DNA of 64,000 nt from Planococcus circulans (GCF_020023385.1 NZ_JAIQCL010000001.1:558001-622000), one strand, 5' to 3'. Numbered from the stretch's first letter, positions 1-9,270 are shown. Program-made: numbers and translations. The notes: generated by a model not told the origin, from the letters alone.

Positions 1-34
1 ACCACCTTTCGATAGAGAAAAAGCCTCAGCAGGT

Positions 35-868
35 TTATTTTTTCACCCAACCAAGACCCATCGCTCCTTCTCCTAAATGTGTTCCAATAACCGGTCCAAA
101 ATAAGAAATTTCAAAATCCACTTCCGGACATGCAACTTCCAGTTCTGCTCGCCATTGCTTAGCTTCTTCAGGACGGTTTGCATGAATAACTGTCGCCTGC
201 CGCTTCTGGCCATCTTTACTGTCTTCTTTCAATAAATCAACAATTCGATTCATCGCTTTTTTTCGTGTCCGAATTTTTTCAAAAGGAATAATGACTTTTT
301 CCTGAAAATGCAAAATCGGTTTGATTTGTAGCATTCCTCCGACCAAGGCCTGAGCACTGGACAATCTTCCTCCACGCTGCAGATGCTTCAGGTCTTCTAC
401 CATAAAATAGGCGCGCAAAGAGGTTTTCATTTCATCCAATTCAGCCAAAATCGTTTGAGCATCCGCTCCCTCTTCAGCCATTTCCGCAGCTTTAACTGCG
501 TAAAACCCTTGCAAAGCACAGGTAAGCTCTGTATCAAAAGAATAGACTTTCACGCCATCGACCATTTCAGCCGCCTGCTTCGAACCTGCGTAAGTCCCAC
601 TGATGCCACTGGACAAATGGATGGAGACGATTTCCTTGTAATCGGCTGAAAGCTTGTCATAAAGTGTGGTGAATTCTCCAAGTGGGGGCTGCGAAGTTTT
701 CGGGAATTCCTCTTTAGCTTTACGATAAAATTCTTTTTCAGTCATTTCCGCTTCTTTAAAAGACTGGTTTCCAAATGTCACTTCCAGCGAAATCATATGA
801 ATATTCAAGGCTTTGCGTGTTTCTTCAGGTAAATAAGATGTACTGTCTGTTACAATTGCCGTTTTCAT
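35..868 (-). CDS. DegV family fatty-acid-binding protein
   Basis: A 277-residue protein with the DegV N-terminal signature (TAIVTDSTSYL, residues 3-13) and the second loop SSGISGTYAGS that closes over the bound acyl chain. DegV/FakB proteins hold a fatty acid while a FakA-type kinase phosphorylates it for phospholipid synthesis; that role is family knowledge, and no fakA homologue lies in this window. The length is normal for the family. The ATG follows a GAGGAGG ribosome site. It stands alone on the minus strand, ending close to the left window edge. Which lipid it binds cannot be read from the sequence. Confidence 0.93.
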   Translation of the reverse strand: MKTAIVTDSTSYLPEETRKALNIHMISLEVTFGNQSFKEAEMTEKEFYRKAKEEFPKTSQPPLGEFTTLYDKLSADYKEIVSIHLSSGISGTYAGSKQAAEMVDGVKVYSFDTELTCALQGFYAVKAAEMAEEGADAQTILAELDEMKTSLRAYFMVEDLKHLQRGGRLSSAQALVGGMLQIKPILHFQEKVIIPFEKIRTRKKAMNRIVDLLKEDSKDGQKRQATVIHANRPEEAKQWRAELEVACPEVDFEISYFGPVIGTHLGEGAMGLGWVKK

Positions 869-937
869 GTTTAATCAGCCTCCTCTGCTAGTTTACCAAA
901 AAAAGACATAGAAAAGACATGAATGGAAAGGACATAA

Positions 938-966
938 TAAAAAAATTTCCCGCACATAGCGGGAAA
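938..966 (-). terminator. Rho-independent terminator after the small lipoprotein gene
   Basis: TTTCCCGC/GCGGGAAA stem with a 5-base loop, followed on the minus strand by a run of T. It ends the lipoprotein transcript just past its stop. Confidence 0.8.
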
Positions 967-970
967 CCTT

Positions 971-1543
971 TTATTGATTACCGATAAAGTGAACGCTTGT
1001 TACTTTCCATCCATCATTCTCTTTTTCGAATACAACGACCTGCCGGCCAGATTGTTCAATCGCATCATCCGAGTTCGCGTCCTTCATCTTTACATTGAGT
1101 GTCGCAAAAACTTCCGCGCGGTCTTCTTCGTATTTTACAATCGTTTCATCACTTGTTTCATATTGACTGTCGTAAGCTTCGAAAGCTTGTGCTAATGCCG
1201 CTTTATCTTCCTCGCGATCAAAACCATCCGGATCCTGTGCGATGATGTTCATATAACGGTCAATATCTTCCGCATTAAATGCTGCAATATACTCATCGTA
1301 AGCTGCCAATAATTCATTGGCCTGCTCTTCAGGCACTTCCGCTTCTATAACATTTCCTTCATCATCCACTGTAAAACCGACTTTTTCTTCCTTGTCTTCA
1401 TCAATGCCGTGGTCGACTGCATTATTCTCATTAGCTGCATTGCCATCTTCGACCGTGTTTTCATTGACTGAAGGCTCTTCGGAATCTGAACAGGCAGCCA
1501 GTGTCAAAATAAGCCCTGCCGCAATAATCATTTTTTTCATCAT
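971..1543 (-). CDS. Small lipoprotein with NTF2/SnoaL-like C-terminal domain
   Basis: 190 residues. A lipoprotein signal peptide ends in LAAC (Cys18), so the mature protein should be tethered to the outer face of the membrane. Residues 19-65 are an acidic, Asn-rich linker. The rest (from about residue 75) has the helix-then-strands pattern of nuclear-transport-factor-2-like proteins, with LAAYDEYIAAFNAEDIDRY near its start. The ligand or function is unknown. The ATG follows AGGAGG. It is monocistronic with its own terminator. The lipoprotein call is firm; the domain call is by pattern only. Confidence 0.75.
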   Translation of the reverse strand: MMKKMIIAAGLILTLAACSDSEEPSVNENTVEDGNAANENNAVDHGIDEDKEEKVGFTVDDEGNVIEAEVPEEQANELLAAYDEYIAAFNAEDIDRYMNIIAQDPDGFDREEDKAALAQAFEAYDSQYETSDETIVKYEEDRAEVFATLNVKMKDANSDDAIEQSGRQVVVFEKENDGWKVTSVHFIGNQ

Positions 1544-1671
1544 GCATTCCTCCTGCGCTTCATTTTGCCATAGGCAGTTGGTGAATACAATGAAGAAACT
1601 GTGTCATCTATCAAAACGGAATTTTTTTCAGTTTTACGGTACACTAATAGGTATAAAAAAGGAGGGATCGC

Positions 1672-2280
1672 ATGGAGAAAAGAGATGCGAGACAGATACT
1701 GGAACAAAAAATGAAAGAAACGCGCCCTCAATGGAGCCGTAAACAGCCTGCTCGCCCCAAGAAGTATAAATCGAGCATGAAAAAAGTCGAGAATTACGTA
1801 GTCCTGGATTTTGAAACCACCGGCCTGCGTGCAGGAAACGATAAAATCATCCAAATCGGCGCCGTCAAATTCATTGATCATGAACGTAAGGAAACCATGT
1901 ATCTCATGGTCAATCCGGAATGCTTCATTTCCAGCACCATCACCCGAATTACTGGCATCACCAATAAAGATGTGGAAAACGCACCAACCATCGAAGAAGT
2001 TGCCCATGAATTGATTGCGTTTATCGGCGAATTGCCGATCATCGCTCATAATGCACCTTTTGATATGGGGTTCTTATATGCATTGGAAGAAATCACGCCA
2101 ATTCCTGAATACACGGTAATCGATACAGTCAAACTGGCGAGAAAAGCCATTACCCAAACACCCAACCACAAACTGACCACATTAACAGCCTTTTTAAAAC
2201 TCGAGCACGACGCCCACGACGCATTAGGCGATTGCCTGGCAACAGCAGCCATCTACCAATATTGTTATGACCGGCTTTAA
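1672..2280 (+). CDS. DEDD-family 3'-5' exonuclease (DNA polymerase III epsilon-like)
   Basis: 202 residues. After a basic N-terminal tail (1-40) comes an exonuclease fold: ExoI motif VLDFETTGL, ExoII HNAPFDMGFL and ExoIII HDALGDCLATA, supplying the metal-binding acidic residues. Such proteins remove nucleotides from 3' ends. A stand-alone protein of this size is more likely a repair or RNA/DNA-trimming exonuclease than the replicative proofreading subunit, which in Firmicutes is within PolC. A strong GGAGGG precedes the ATG. The stop abuts the repeat array that follows. Confidence 0.88.
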   Translation: MEKRDARQILEQKMKETRPQWSRKQPARPKKYKSSMKKVENYVVLDFETTGLRAGNDKIIQIGAVKFIDHERKETMYLMVNPECFISSTITRITGITNKDVENAPTIEEVAHELIAFIGELPIIAHNAPFDMGFLYALEEITPIPEYTVIDTVKLARKAITQTPNHKLTTLTAFLKLEHDAHDALGDCLATAAIYQYCYDRL

Positions 2281-2281
2281 T

Positions 2282-2402
2282 GAAAAGCGGAAGCGCCCAT
2301 CTAGAACCGACAGGCTTAAGGCGATTTGCCGAAGCGGCGTTCCTTCAGCCGCACAGGCAAATTGACTTAAGACCCCGAGGTTCTGGGCGCTGCAGCTGGA
2401 CA
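2282..2402 (+). repeat. Palindromic intergenic repeat, copy A
   Basis: Begins GAAAAGCGGAAGCGCCC and folds on itself: GCGCCCA..AGAACC near the left end pairs with GGTTCTGGGCGC near the right end, and CTTAAGGC..TTTGCC with GGCAAATTGACTTAAG inside. It starts two bases after the exonuclease stop codon, so it may also act as that gene's 3' hairpin. Same family as the three units that follow, but diverged. Confidence 0.8.
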
Positions 2403-2404
2403 AA

Positions 2405-2526
2405 GAAAAGCGGAAGCAGCCGCTTAGCTCCGACAAGCGCTGGAAGCCTTACCGGTCATGGCGTTCTTTGCCATTGCGGATAAGGCTGAAGCGACTCGAG
2501 GAGCTGGCTGCCGGAGTCTGGAAAAT
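2405..2526 (+). repeat. Palindromic intergenic repeat, copy B (122 bp)
   Basis: A 122-bp unit starting GAAAAGCGGAAGCAGCC and ending GGAGTCTGGAAAAT. The two arms pair (GCAGCC..AGCTCC with GGAGCTGGCTGC; AAGCCTTACC with GGATAAGGCTT-like sequence) around an apical ATGGC-GTTCTTT-GCCAT hairpin. It differs from the next unit at only two positions by eye. Confidence 0.88.
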
Positions 2527-2648
2527 GAAAAGCGGAAGCAGCCGCTTAGCTCCGCCAAGCGCTGGAAGCCTTACCGGTCATGGCGTTCTTTGCCATTGCG
2601 GGTAAGGCTGAAGCGACTCGAGGAGCTGGCTGCCGGAGTCTGGAAAAT
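2527..2648 (+). repeat. Palindromic intergenic repeat, copy C (tandem duplicate of B)
   Basis: Exactly abuts copy B, has the same 122-bp length and carries two single-base differences. This is a recent direct tandem duplication of a whole palindromic unit. Open frames across it are a by-product of the repeat and have no ribosome site. Confidence 0.88.
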
Positions 2649-2970
2649 GAAAAGCGGAAGCAGCCATTTAAAGGAAAGTAAGCTAAAAGCGCGACTTCCT
2701 GTCGCAACGCTTACATGATCCGCATCCTGCGGACCTCCGACAGGCATAAGACGCTCTGGCGAAGCGGCGTACTTGCCGCATAGCACAAAAAGTGAAAAGT
2801 GCCTGTTCAGCTCTGACAGACATAAGGCAGACTAGCAGAGTGGCGTTCTCTGTCACACAGCAGGGATGACTTATGAGCCGAAGAGCTAGGTGCTTGCAAC
2901 TGACATTAGAGTGGCTTATGACCCGAGGAGTTGGCCGTTGGAGCTAGACAATCAGAAAAGCGGAAGCGCC
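2649..2970 (+). repeat. Decayed and partial copies of the same palindromic repeat
   Basis: Opens with another GAAAAGCGGAAGCAGCC end (2649), then holds diverged segments: TCCGACAGGCATAAG with AAGCGGCGT near 2740-2770, a degenerate near-full unit about 2790-2905, a right half ending GAGGAGTTGGCCGTTGGAGCT near 2920-2945, and a last bare left end GAAAAGCGGAAGCGCCC at 2954-2970. No gene is visible here. Confidence 0.65.
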
Positions 2971-3004
2971 CAAAAGCAAAACAATTAATTCCTTACTAAA
3001 CAAA

Positions 3005-3046
3005 AAAGACGGTGCATCTGCCAACCAGCAGATACACCGTCTTCGC
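3005..3046 (-). terminator. Terminator of the degS-degU operon
   Basis: Long near-perfect stem AAGACGGTGCATCTGC / GCAGATACACCGTCTT with a six-base loop. On the minus strand it is followed by TTTTTTG. Confidence 0.88.
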
Positions 3047-3054
3047 TATTCGTA

Positions 3055-3729
3055 TTATCTTACTTCAACCCAGCCATTTTTAATCGCGGTCACAACTGCT
3101 TGTGTCCGGTCATTTACCTGCATTTTTTGTAAGATGCTCGATACATGGTTTTTAACTGTTTTTTCCGAGATGAATAAAGTTTCTCCAATGACTCGATTGC
3201 TTTGGCCATCTGTCAATAATTGAAGGACTTCACTTTCCCGTTTTGTCAAAAGATGGTATGGACGACGAATTTCCGTTTGGTGGAAAGAGCCCTTGTTTTC
3301 ACGTTCGCTCAAGCGACGGAATTCCATCACCAAATTACGGGTTACTTTCGGATGTAAATAAGATCCGCCTTTTGCTACTACTTTAATAGCCTGAATAATC
3401 GCATCTGCATCCATTTCTTTAAGCATATAACCTAAAGCACCTGTCTTCAATGCATGCGTTACATAAGATTCATCATCGTGAATAGACAGCATAATGACTT
3501 TTGCATCAGGGAATTTCTCAATCAATTCACCTGTTGCTTCTACACCATTTTTTTGCGGCATATTGATATCCATCAATACCACATCCGGCTGATTTTCTTC
3601 ATATAATTTAACGACTTCGCTGCCATCTCCACCTTCAGCAACGACTTCAAACGAACTTTCAAAATCCAGAATTCTTTTTACACCTTCACGAAATAATTGG
3701 TGATCATCAATAATAATTATTTTTGTCAT
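3055..3729 (-). CDS. degU: Two-component response regulator DegU
   Basis: 224 residues in the NarL/DegU layout. The receiver domain (about 1-120) has the acidic pair DD near residue 8, phospho-acceptor Asp54 in VLMDINMP and the conserved Lys; a LuxR-type HTH (about 158-224) has [12 protein letters not shown] and [14 protein letters not shown]. In Bacillus DegU controls exoprotease, competence, motility and biofilm genes. It lies just downstream of its kinase gene degS with a GAGGAGG ribosome site, and yvyE and the LCP gene follow divergently as in Bacillus. Identification is firm from domain content plus synteny. Confidence 0.95.
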   Translation of the reverse strand: MTKIIIIDDHQLFREGVKRILDFESSFEVVAEGGDGSEVVKLYEENQPDVVLMDINMPQKNGVEATGELIEKFPDAKVIMLSIHDDESYVTHALKTGALGYMLKEMDADAIIQAIKVVAKGGSYLHPKVTRNLVMEFRRLSERENKGSFHQTEIRRPYHLLTKRESEVLQLLTDGQSNRVIGETLFISEKTVKNHVSSILQKMQVNDRTQAVVTAIKNGWVEVR

Positions 3730-3756
3730 TATGTCGTCCTCCTCGAATACCCTATC

Positions 3757-4902
3757 TTACATACCCTTTTTAAAAGGTATATGAAACATTAAGATTGTAC
3801 CGTTCCCAGGTGAGGAATTAATGAAAAAGTCACCTTCGACCAATTCAATTCTTTCTCTCATCCCGGCTAATCCGAATGACTGGTTTTTCACGATCCCTTG
3901 ATCAAAACCAGTTCCGTTATCAGTTACCATGATTTTCACCTGGTCTTTCAACCATTCCATCTCAACTGTAATTTTAGTCGACTTTCCATGGCGGATTGCG
4001 TTTGAAATTCCTTCTTGGATAAGGCGGAAAATAGCAGTTTCGTATTTATTGGGTAACCGACCTTCTTTTCCATTTGACTGGAATTCCAATTTGATTCCCT
4101 TGTTGTACTCTTGAATGGTGTCGATGTATTTCTTTAAAGTCGGCACCAAACCAAGATCATCAAGCGCCATTGGCCGTAAATCGTAAATGATTCTTCTCAC
4201 TTCAGTCAATGCCTGCCTAACCATATCCTTTAATGAAGTGATTTCCTGGAAAGCCAACTCAGGGCCTTTTTCACGGTAAGTCCTTTCAATCAAATCTGAA
4301 CGGAGCAAGACGTTCGCCATCATTTGAGCCGGTCCATCATGGATTTCCCTCGAGAGGCGTTTTCTTTCTTCCTCTTGTGCTTCAATGATGCGCAGGCTAT
4401 AATCCTGACTTGACTTATTCTTGCCGATAGCCTCATCCACATTCTCTAAATCTGAATTCAAGTAACTGCTGGCGACATTGATCTGATTGACTAGGCTTTC
4501 AGCCCGTTCTATCGTCTGAAGTAAAATTTGAAGCCTGCGCTGCAGTTTGTCCCGCTTTTGCCGATACTTTTTTTCCTCGTTACGATTTAGGGATAATTGT
4601 ACTTGAAGGTCATTTGCCTGCTCATATACTTGGCGAACCTGACTTTCAGTAAAAGAATTGAAAAACTGAGATACTTCAGCTAAACGCCTCCTAGCAGCGC
4701 GCGTCTTCTCTTCCAAAAGATCTCCGGCTTCAATGACACGTGAAATATTCACTCGGACATCTTCCAGCTCATCTTTCATTTCTTCATAACTTTGGCGACT
4801 TTCTTCGCTAATGACGAAAATATCTTGTTTTGCCTGTTCCATTCCTTCCAGCATTGCATTAAAAATAGAATCAGGTGATTTTCCACCGATTTTCTTTGCC
4901 AT
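3757..4902 (-). CDS. degS: Cytoplasmic sensor histidine kinase DegS
   Basis: 381 residues with no transmembrane segment. A long N-terminal coiled coil (about 35-165) is the DegS sensor domain; the HisKA_3 motif REIHDGPAQ carries the phosphorylated His188, and the C-terminal HATPase has N, G1 and G2 boxes (ISNAIRHG, DNGTGF, GLAGMRERI). It phosphorylates DegU, encoded 27 bases downstream. The N-terminal FNAMLEGMEQAKQDIFVISE segment is typical of DegS. It is transcribed divergently from yvyE. Confidence 0.95.
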   Translation of the reverse strand: MAKKIGGKSPDSIFNAMLEGMEQAKQDIFVISEESRQSYEEMKDELEDVRVNISRVIEAGDLLEEKTRAARRRLAEVSQFFNSFTESQVRQVYEQANDLQVQLSLNRNEEKKYRQKRDKLQRRLQILLQTIERAESLVNQINVASSYLNSDLENVDEAIGKNKSSQDYSLRIIEAQEEERKRLSREIHDGPAQMMANVLLRSDLIERTYREKGPELAFQEITSLKDMVRQALTEVRRIIYDLRPMALDDLGLVPTLKKYIDTIQEYNKGIKLEFQSNGKEGRLPNKYETAIFRLIQEGISNAIRHGKSTKITVEMEWLKDQVKIMVTDNGTGFDQGIVKNQSFGLAGMRERIELVEGDFFINSSPGNGTILMFHIPFKKGM

Positions 4903-5057
4903 TTCAAAACCGCCTTAGCTATACTGACTGTATCCAGGTATATTCCTTGCTTCTTTATACCTTGTCGGTTGTATTAAGTATATCACTATATACGCAAGAC
5001 CATATTAAATATACGTTACAAATTATCTGATTTCATTTTACAACAGGGGGAGTCAAA

Positions 5058-5693
5058 TTGCGAGAAAATTACACAACTGTAGGCGATTCTGCCAGTGCAG
5101 AAATACTTATCCAAAAATCCAGGTTCATCGGACATGCCGCTCGAGCAGAAACCGAACAGCAAGCTATCGAATTTATCGATTCCATTAAATCCCTTCATCG
5201 GTCAGCTACACATAATTGTTCTGCCTACCTTATCGGAGAACACGACTCTGTGCAAAAAGCCAATGACGACGGGGAACCAAGTGGAACTGCCGGGTTTCCT
5301 ATGCTGGAGGTCCTTAAGAAACAAGGCTTGAAAGATACAGTCGTTGTCGTCACTCGCTATTATGGCGGAATCAAGCTGGGCAGCGGCGGCTTGATACGGG
5401 CATATGGGAAAGCTGTATCTGCGTCGCTTGCTGCTGCCGGTATAGTCGAAAGAAAACTCCATCATGTGATGAAAACTTCGATAGACTATACCTGGCTTGG
5501 AAAACTGGAAAACGAAATCCGTCAATCTCCATATCCGCTGGATCATCTCGAATACACAGAAGGCGTGGATCTCTATATTCATGTTCCAGTTGAAAAAGAA
5601 GAAGAATTTATCAACTGGATAAATGAATTGACAAACGGCCAAGCAAAGACCAGTATAGTCACCAGTGAATTTTTGGAGTTTAAGGCACTGTAA
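5058..5693 (+). CDS. yvyE: YvyE/YigZ (IMPACT, UPF0029) family protein
   Basis: 211 residues. The N-terminal UPF0029 domain carries the family signature DDGEPSGTAGFPML and VVVTRYYGGIKLGSGGLIRAY; a short ferredoxin-like C-terminal domain follows (about 140-205). Related proteins are linked to translation control (IMPACT), but the bacterial role is not settled. The start is TTG preceded by AGGGGGAG; no ATG fits better. It sits between degS and the LCP gene, the same order as in Bacillus subtilis. Confidence 0.92.
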   Translation: MRENYTTVGDSASAEILIQKSRFIGHAARAETEQQAIEFIDSIKSLHRSATHNCSAYLIGEHDSVQKANDDGEPSGTAGFPMLEVLKKQGLKDTVVVVTRYYGGIKLGSGGLIRAYGKAVSASLAAAGIVERKLHHVMKTSIDYTWLGKLENEIRQSPYPLDHLEYTEGVDLYIHVPVEKEEEFINWINELTNGQAKTSIVTSEFLEFKAL

Positions 5694-5857
5694 TTCTTTT
5701 TATTTACGCATTTCCAAAATCACTGTATAATATCAACAGCACAGGAAAATGAAAATATACTTAATTCCAAATTTTAACATATCTAATTTAAATAAAAGAT
5801 TGGATTGTCCGAAATAGATACTCGGTTAGCCCATTCCTTATAGAGGAGAAACTAAAC

Positions 5858-6907
5858 ATGAACCGAAAAGTTTATCGGAAAACCAAAGCAGATAAGAAAA
5901 GGACAATTATCAAGATAATCGCCACTTTAGCCGTCTCATTACTTATTTGTGTATCTGCCTATGGTATTTATTTGGTGAAGAAGGCTGAGTTTGCAGCAGA
6001 TGGGGCCTTTGATGACGGACTTGGCCTATCTGATTTACGCGACGAAAAAGTCGAACCGCTTACTGATAACATTTCTATTTTGTTTATAGGGGTGGATGAC
6101 AGCGAAGTGCGAGATCAAAGCGATGACAATATCCGTTCGGATGCACTGATTTTAGCCACTTTGAACAACGAAGACAAGTCCATTAAATTGGTCAGTATTC
6201 CTCGTGACACCTACACCTATATTCCTGATGCAGGATACAAAGATAAAATTACGCACGCCTACTCTTATAATGGGCCAAGCTCGACCATTGAAAGTGTCGA
6301 AGAATTATTGGAAGTACCGGTGGATTATTATCTGCGCATGAATTTCGATGCTTTTATTGATACGATCGATGCTCTCGGTGGCATCAAAGTTGAAGTCCCT
6401 TATGATTTGACCGAGCAGGATGAAAACGATTCAAAAAATGCCATCGAATTGAAAGAAGGCATTCAATTTTTAAATGGCAGTGAAGCACTCGCACTTGCGA
6501 GAACTCGTCATTACGACAATGATATTGAGCGGGGCAAACGCCAACAGATGATTTTGGAATCCATTATGAACCGGACCTTGTCAGCCGGATCAATTACGAA
6601 ATATGGGGATGTCATTGAAGCGGTGGGAGACAATATGAAAACGAGCATGAGTTTCAAGGACATGCAAGCATTTTTCGAATATGCGAAAAATGGAAAACCA
6701 GATGTAGAAACCATTACACTGGATGGCTACGATGATATGACCACTGGGATTTACTATTGGCAGCTTGAAGAAGAATCGCTGATGGAAGTACAAGATGTTC
6801 TGAAAAGCCACTTAGGTTTAAAGCCGGACACATCGAATTTAACGAATAGCGGAATTGAACAGGAATTAGCGGAATATCAAACGGAAGATGAAAAAACACC
6901 ACAATAA
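5858..6907 (+). CDS. LytR-CpsA-Psr (LCP) family cell-wall glycopolymer ligase
   Basis: 349 residues. A basic cytoplasmic tail and one membrane helix (about 20-43) precede an extracellular LCP domain with ILFIGVDD, the catalytic/phosphate-binding arginines in SDALILATL and VSIPRDTYTYIP, and LARTRHYDNDIERGKRQQMIL. LCP proteins transfer lipid-linked wall teichoic acid or similar polymers onto peptidoglycan. The gene faces tagO, which makes the first lipid-linked precursor, supporting a teichoic acid role (TagU/TagT-like). The C-terminal 30 residues are acidic and disordered. The ATG follows GAGGAGA. Confidence 0.92.
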   Translation: MNRKVYRKTKADKKRTIIKIIATLAVSLLICVSAYGIYLVKKAEFAADGAFDDGLGLSDLRDEKVEPLTDNISILFIGVDDSEVRDQSDDNIRSDALILATLNNEDKSIKLVSIPRDTYTYIPDAGYKDKITHAYSYNGPSSTIESVEELLEVPVDYYLRMNFDAFIDTIDALGGIKVEVPYDLTEQDENDSKNAIELKEGIQFLNGSEALALARTRHYDNDIERGKRQQMILESIMNRTLSAGSITKYGDVIEAVGDNMKTSMSFKDMQAFFEYAKNGKPDVETITLDGYDDMTTGIYYWQLEEESLMEVQDVLKSHLGLKPDTSNLTNSGIEQELAEYQTEDEKTPQ

Positions 6908-6924
6908 AATGTGGTGTTTTTTTT
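6893..6924 (+). terminator. Terminator of the LCP gene
   Basis: AACACCACA / TGTGGTGTT stem followed by eight T. It overlaps the stop codon region of the LCP gene. Confidence 0.88.
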
Positions 6925-6977
6925 GTGGTTTGTTACGTGCGTGGGTAAAACTTCGAAATAAGACCATCTTATTCCTT

Positions 6978-7022
6978 CACAAAAAAACTGAACCCAAAGC
7001 ATTTAAGCTTCAAGTTCAGTTT
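6978..7022 (-). terminator. Terminator of tagO
   Basis: On the minus strand, ACTGAAC pairs with GTTCAGT across a 20-base loop that can pair further through its AAGCTT core; T7 follows. Confidence 0.75.
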
Positions 7023-7024
7023 CT

Positions 7025-8101
7025 TCATTTGCCGATCAGCCTCACCAAATTTAAAAGCGGACGGTAATTCTTTCCTGCCAATCCGACGACTTCCACGAAA
7101 AGTTCAATTGCTACCAGCATCACGCTGATGAGCAAAATCCCTCCCCATAAGGTCGCTTGGGAAAATAACAGTGCTGCAAGCCCGAATAAGGCTGCAATTC
7201 CATAAATGATCAAGACAGTTTGTCTATGAGAGAATCCTATATTCAATAAACAGTGATGCAAATGGGATTTATCGGCTTCCGAAATAGATTTTTTCTCACG
7301 TACTCGACGAACAATGGCGAAAAATGTATCCGAAATCGGAACACCCAACATGATGATTGGAATAATTAACGCAACCACCGTTACGTTTTTGAAGCCCATT
7401 AATGCCAGCACCGAAATCATAAATCCGAGAAACAATGCACCCGTATCCCCCATAAAGATTTTTGCGGGATGAAAGTTGTAGACCAAAAACCCTGAAGTGC
7501 TTGCTGCCAATAGAGCAGCTGTTGACATGACAAAGATATCGCCCATAATGAATGCCATAGCCGCTAAAGTCAATAAAGCAACCGTAGAAACACCAGCGGC
7601 CAATCCATCGAGGCCATCAATTAAATTAATTGCGTTTGTAATACCAACAATCCAAAGGATCGTCAGTGGAATACTCAAGTAACCAAAATCCAGTACTCCG
7701 CCAAATGGCAGATTGATGAAGGAAATTTCAAGTCCACCGCCGACCACTACAATTCCTGCGGCAACCAATTGTCCGATTAATTTAGCTTTCGCACTGATTT
7801 CGTATATATCATCCAAGACACCGGTAATGATGATCAATAAGGCTCCTATAATAATAGCCGTTTCAATAGAAATAAATGAAGCTTCTATAGCATTGGAAAT
7901 CGGATCTTGGGGTTTCAATATAAAATATGCAATTAAAAATGAACCGAAAATGGCCAATCCGCCTAATCGCGGCATAATTCTCGCATGAACTTTTCGATAA
8001 TTCGGACGGTCAACTGCGCCTACCCGAAAGGCGATGCGTTTGACAATCGGAGTCAGCACAATCGAAGCGATAAATGCCAAAACCATTGTAAGGTATAGCA
8101 T
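7025..8101 (-). CDS. tagO: Undecaprenyl-phosphate GlcNAc-1-phosphate transferase (TagO/WecA)
   Basis: About 358 residues with ten or eleven membrane segments. Cytoplasmic-loop motifs of the family are clear: DRPNYRKVH, GVLDDIYE, NLIDGLDGLAAG, FMGDTGALFLGF and KSHLHHCLL, supplying the Mg and UDP-GlcNAc contacts. It moves GlcNAc-1-phosphate from UDP-GlcNAc onto undecaprenyl phosphate, the first step of wall teichoic acid and some other glycopolymers. The start chosen is the ATG directly after AAGGAGG; the in-frame extension upstream has no ribosome site. It is convergent with the LCP ligase gene. Confidence 0.95.
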   Translation of the reverse strand: MLYLTMVLAFIASIVLTPIVKRIAFRVGAVDRPNYRKVHARIMPRLGGLAIFGSFLIAYFILKPQDPISNAIEASFISIETAIIIGALLIIITGVLDDIYEISAKAKLIGQLVAAGIVVVGGGLEISFINLPFGGVLDFGYLSIPLTILWIVGITNAINLIDGLDGLAAGVSTVALLTLAAMAFIMGDIFVMSTAALLAASTSGFLVYNFHPAKIFMGDTGALFLGFMISVLALMGFKNVTVVALIIPIIMLGVPISDTFFAIVRRVREKKSISEADKSHLHHCLLNIGFSHRQTVLIIYGIAALFGLAALLFSQATLWGGILLISVMLVAIELFVEVVGLAGKNYRPLLNLVRLIGK

Positions 8102-8307
8102 ATCTTTCCTCCTTAAAAACATTGATACATACATATCCATTTGTATTATAGCATGACTAAATTAGAAATAAAGAAAAATTTGCCTGTACTTAAGGCTCTT
8201 ATAAATTGGACGACTTCATTCGGATAAAGTTTCAACAAGCACAAATTTTTATTTATTAAAACTATATTCGCCCCAAGAACAGTCAAAATAGTGAAACCAC
8301 TGATTTC

Positions 8308-9270
8308 TTACTCTCCAAGTTTCTTCAATAATTCTTGCTCTCTTGTTGTGCTTATCCCTGCTGTCAATCGAAAATCCCCTTGTTTTTCAATCCATTCAAG
8401 TGTTTCTTTTGCAGATTGTTTCAGCGTACGAAAGGTCAAACCTGCACTTTTCGCTTTTTCATTATCCGCCAAAATAAAACCATCTGGAAATTCTTCTGAA
8501 TAGGGAATCCAAAACGGCAGTTCAAAAGCTTCCACCCCTTCCTCTATTAAATACTGATCATCTGCCCAAATAGTTTTACATTCTCTATCGGATATTTGTT
8601 CAACAAACTCTTCCATAGAAACTGGATCAGCCACTACATTGAACACCCCCGTCACCTTTGCCTCCAATTGCATGACTGTGAATCGGGCTAAATCTCTGGC
8701 ATCGATCCATTGGACCTTCCTTTCTTTACTTCCTGGAATTAAAACAGTATTTTCATCATTTAATTTCATTGCCCAGTAAGTAAACCGGTCTGTGGGGTCA
8801 AAAGGTCCAATCACGATGCCTGGGCGGATGATCAATGCCTTGTCTCCAGTCTCTTTTTTAATCAGCTGTTCACACATCACCTTGAAAGGACCATAGGTAT
8901 CACTTGTAACCCGGTCACCTTTGACATTTTCTCGAAATACAGAAGAACTTTCTTTAACTGGCCCTGATGTGAAGTCATTATATACAGAAATCGTAGAAAT
9001 GAATGTGTAATGATCAGTTCTGATATTTTCCATGATTGGCTGCAAATCTGCTGGTGTGTAAGCAGATGTATCCAATACAGCGTCCCATTTGCCATCTCTT
9101 AGTTTTGCAGCGTCTTTTCTTCTGTCCCCTCTAATTCTCTTTAGCTTCGGAAAGAGTCCAGGATTACTTTTCCCCCGATTGAACAAAACCACCTCATGTC
9201 CTTTAGCCACTAGTTCCTCTACCATATGTCTTCCTACGAAAGATGTGCCTCCAAGTACTAAAACTTTCAT
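8308..9270 (-). CDS. NAD-dependent epimerase/dehydratase-like protein (extended SDR)
   Basis: 320 residues. The Rossmann nucleotide site LGGTSFVGRHMVEEL opens the protein, with R33-like FNRGK next, which suggests NADP(H) preference, and the catalytic Tyr-x3-Lys sits in TYGPFK. The extended SDR fold binds nucleotide sugars in many members, but others act on RNA-bound or small substrates, so the substrate is not assigned. It is monocistronic. The intergenic spaces on both sides (8102-8307 and 9271-9371) show no further gene. Confidence 0.82.
   Translation of the reverse strand: MKVLVLGGTSFVGRHMVEELVAKGHEVVLFNRGKSNPGLFPKLKRIRGDRRKDAAKLRDGKWDAVLDTSAYTPADLQPIMENIRTDHYTFISTISVYNDFTSGPVKESSSVFRENVKGDRVTSDTYGPFKVMCEQLIKKETGDKALIIRPGIVIGPFDPTDRFTYWAMKLNDENTVLIPGSKERKVQWIDARDLARFTVMQLEAKVTGVFNVVADPVSMEEFVEQISDRECKTIWADDQYLIEEGVEAFELPFWIPYSEEFPDGFILADNEKAKSAGLTFRTLKQSAKETLEWIEKQGDFRLTAGISTTREQELLKKLGE

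Noticed and set aside
1..34. Terminator after degV
   Set aside because: Only a weak AACCTGCTGAGGCTT-type hairpin is visible and the window edge cuts the context.
1540..2049. 169-residue minus-strand open frame over the exonuclease gene
   Set aside because: It is antisense to a protein with clear catalytic motifs and has no supporting features.
2280..2718. Open frames across the palindromic array
   Set aside because: They exist because the repeat unit has no stops in some frames; none has a ribosome site and the proteins are repeats of SGSSR-like sequence.
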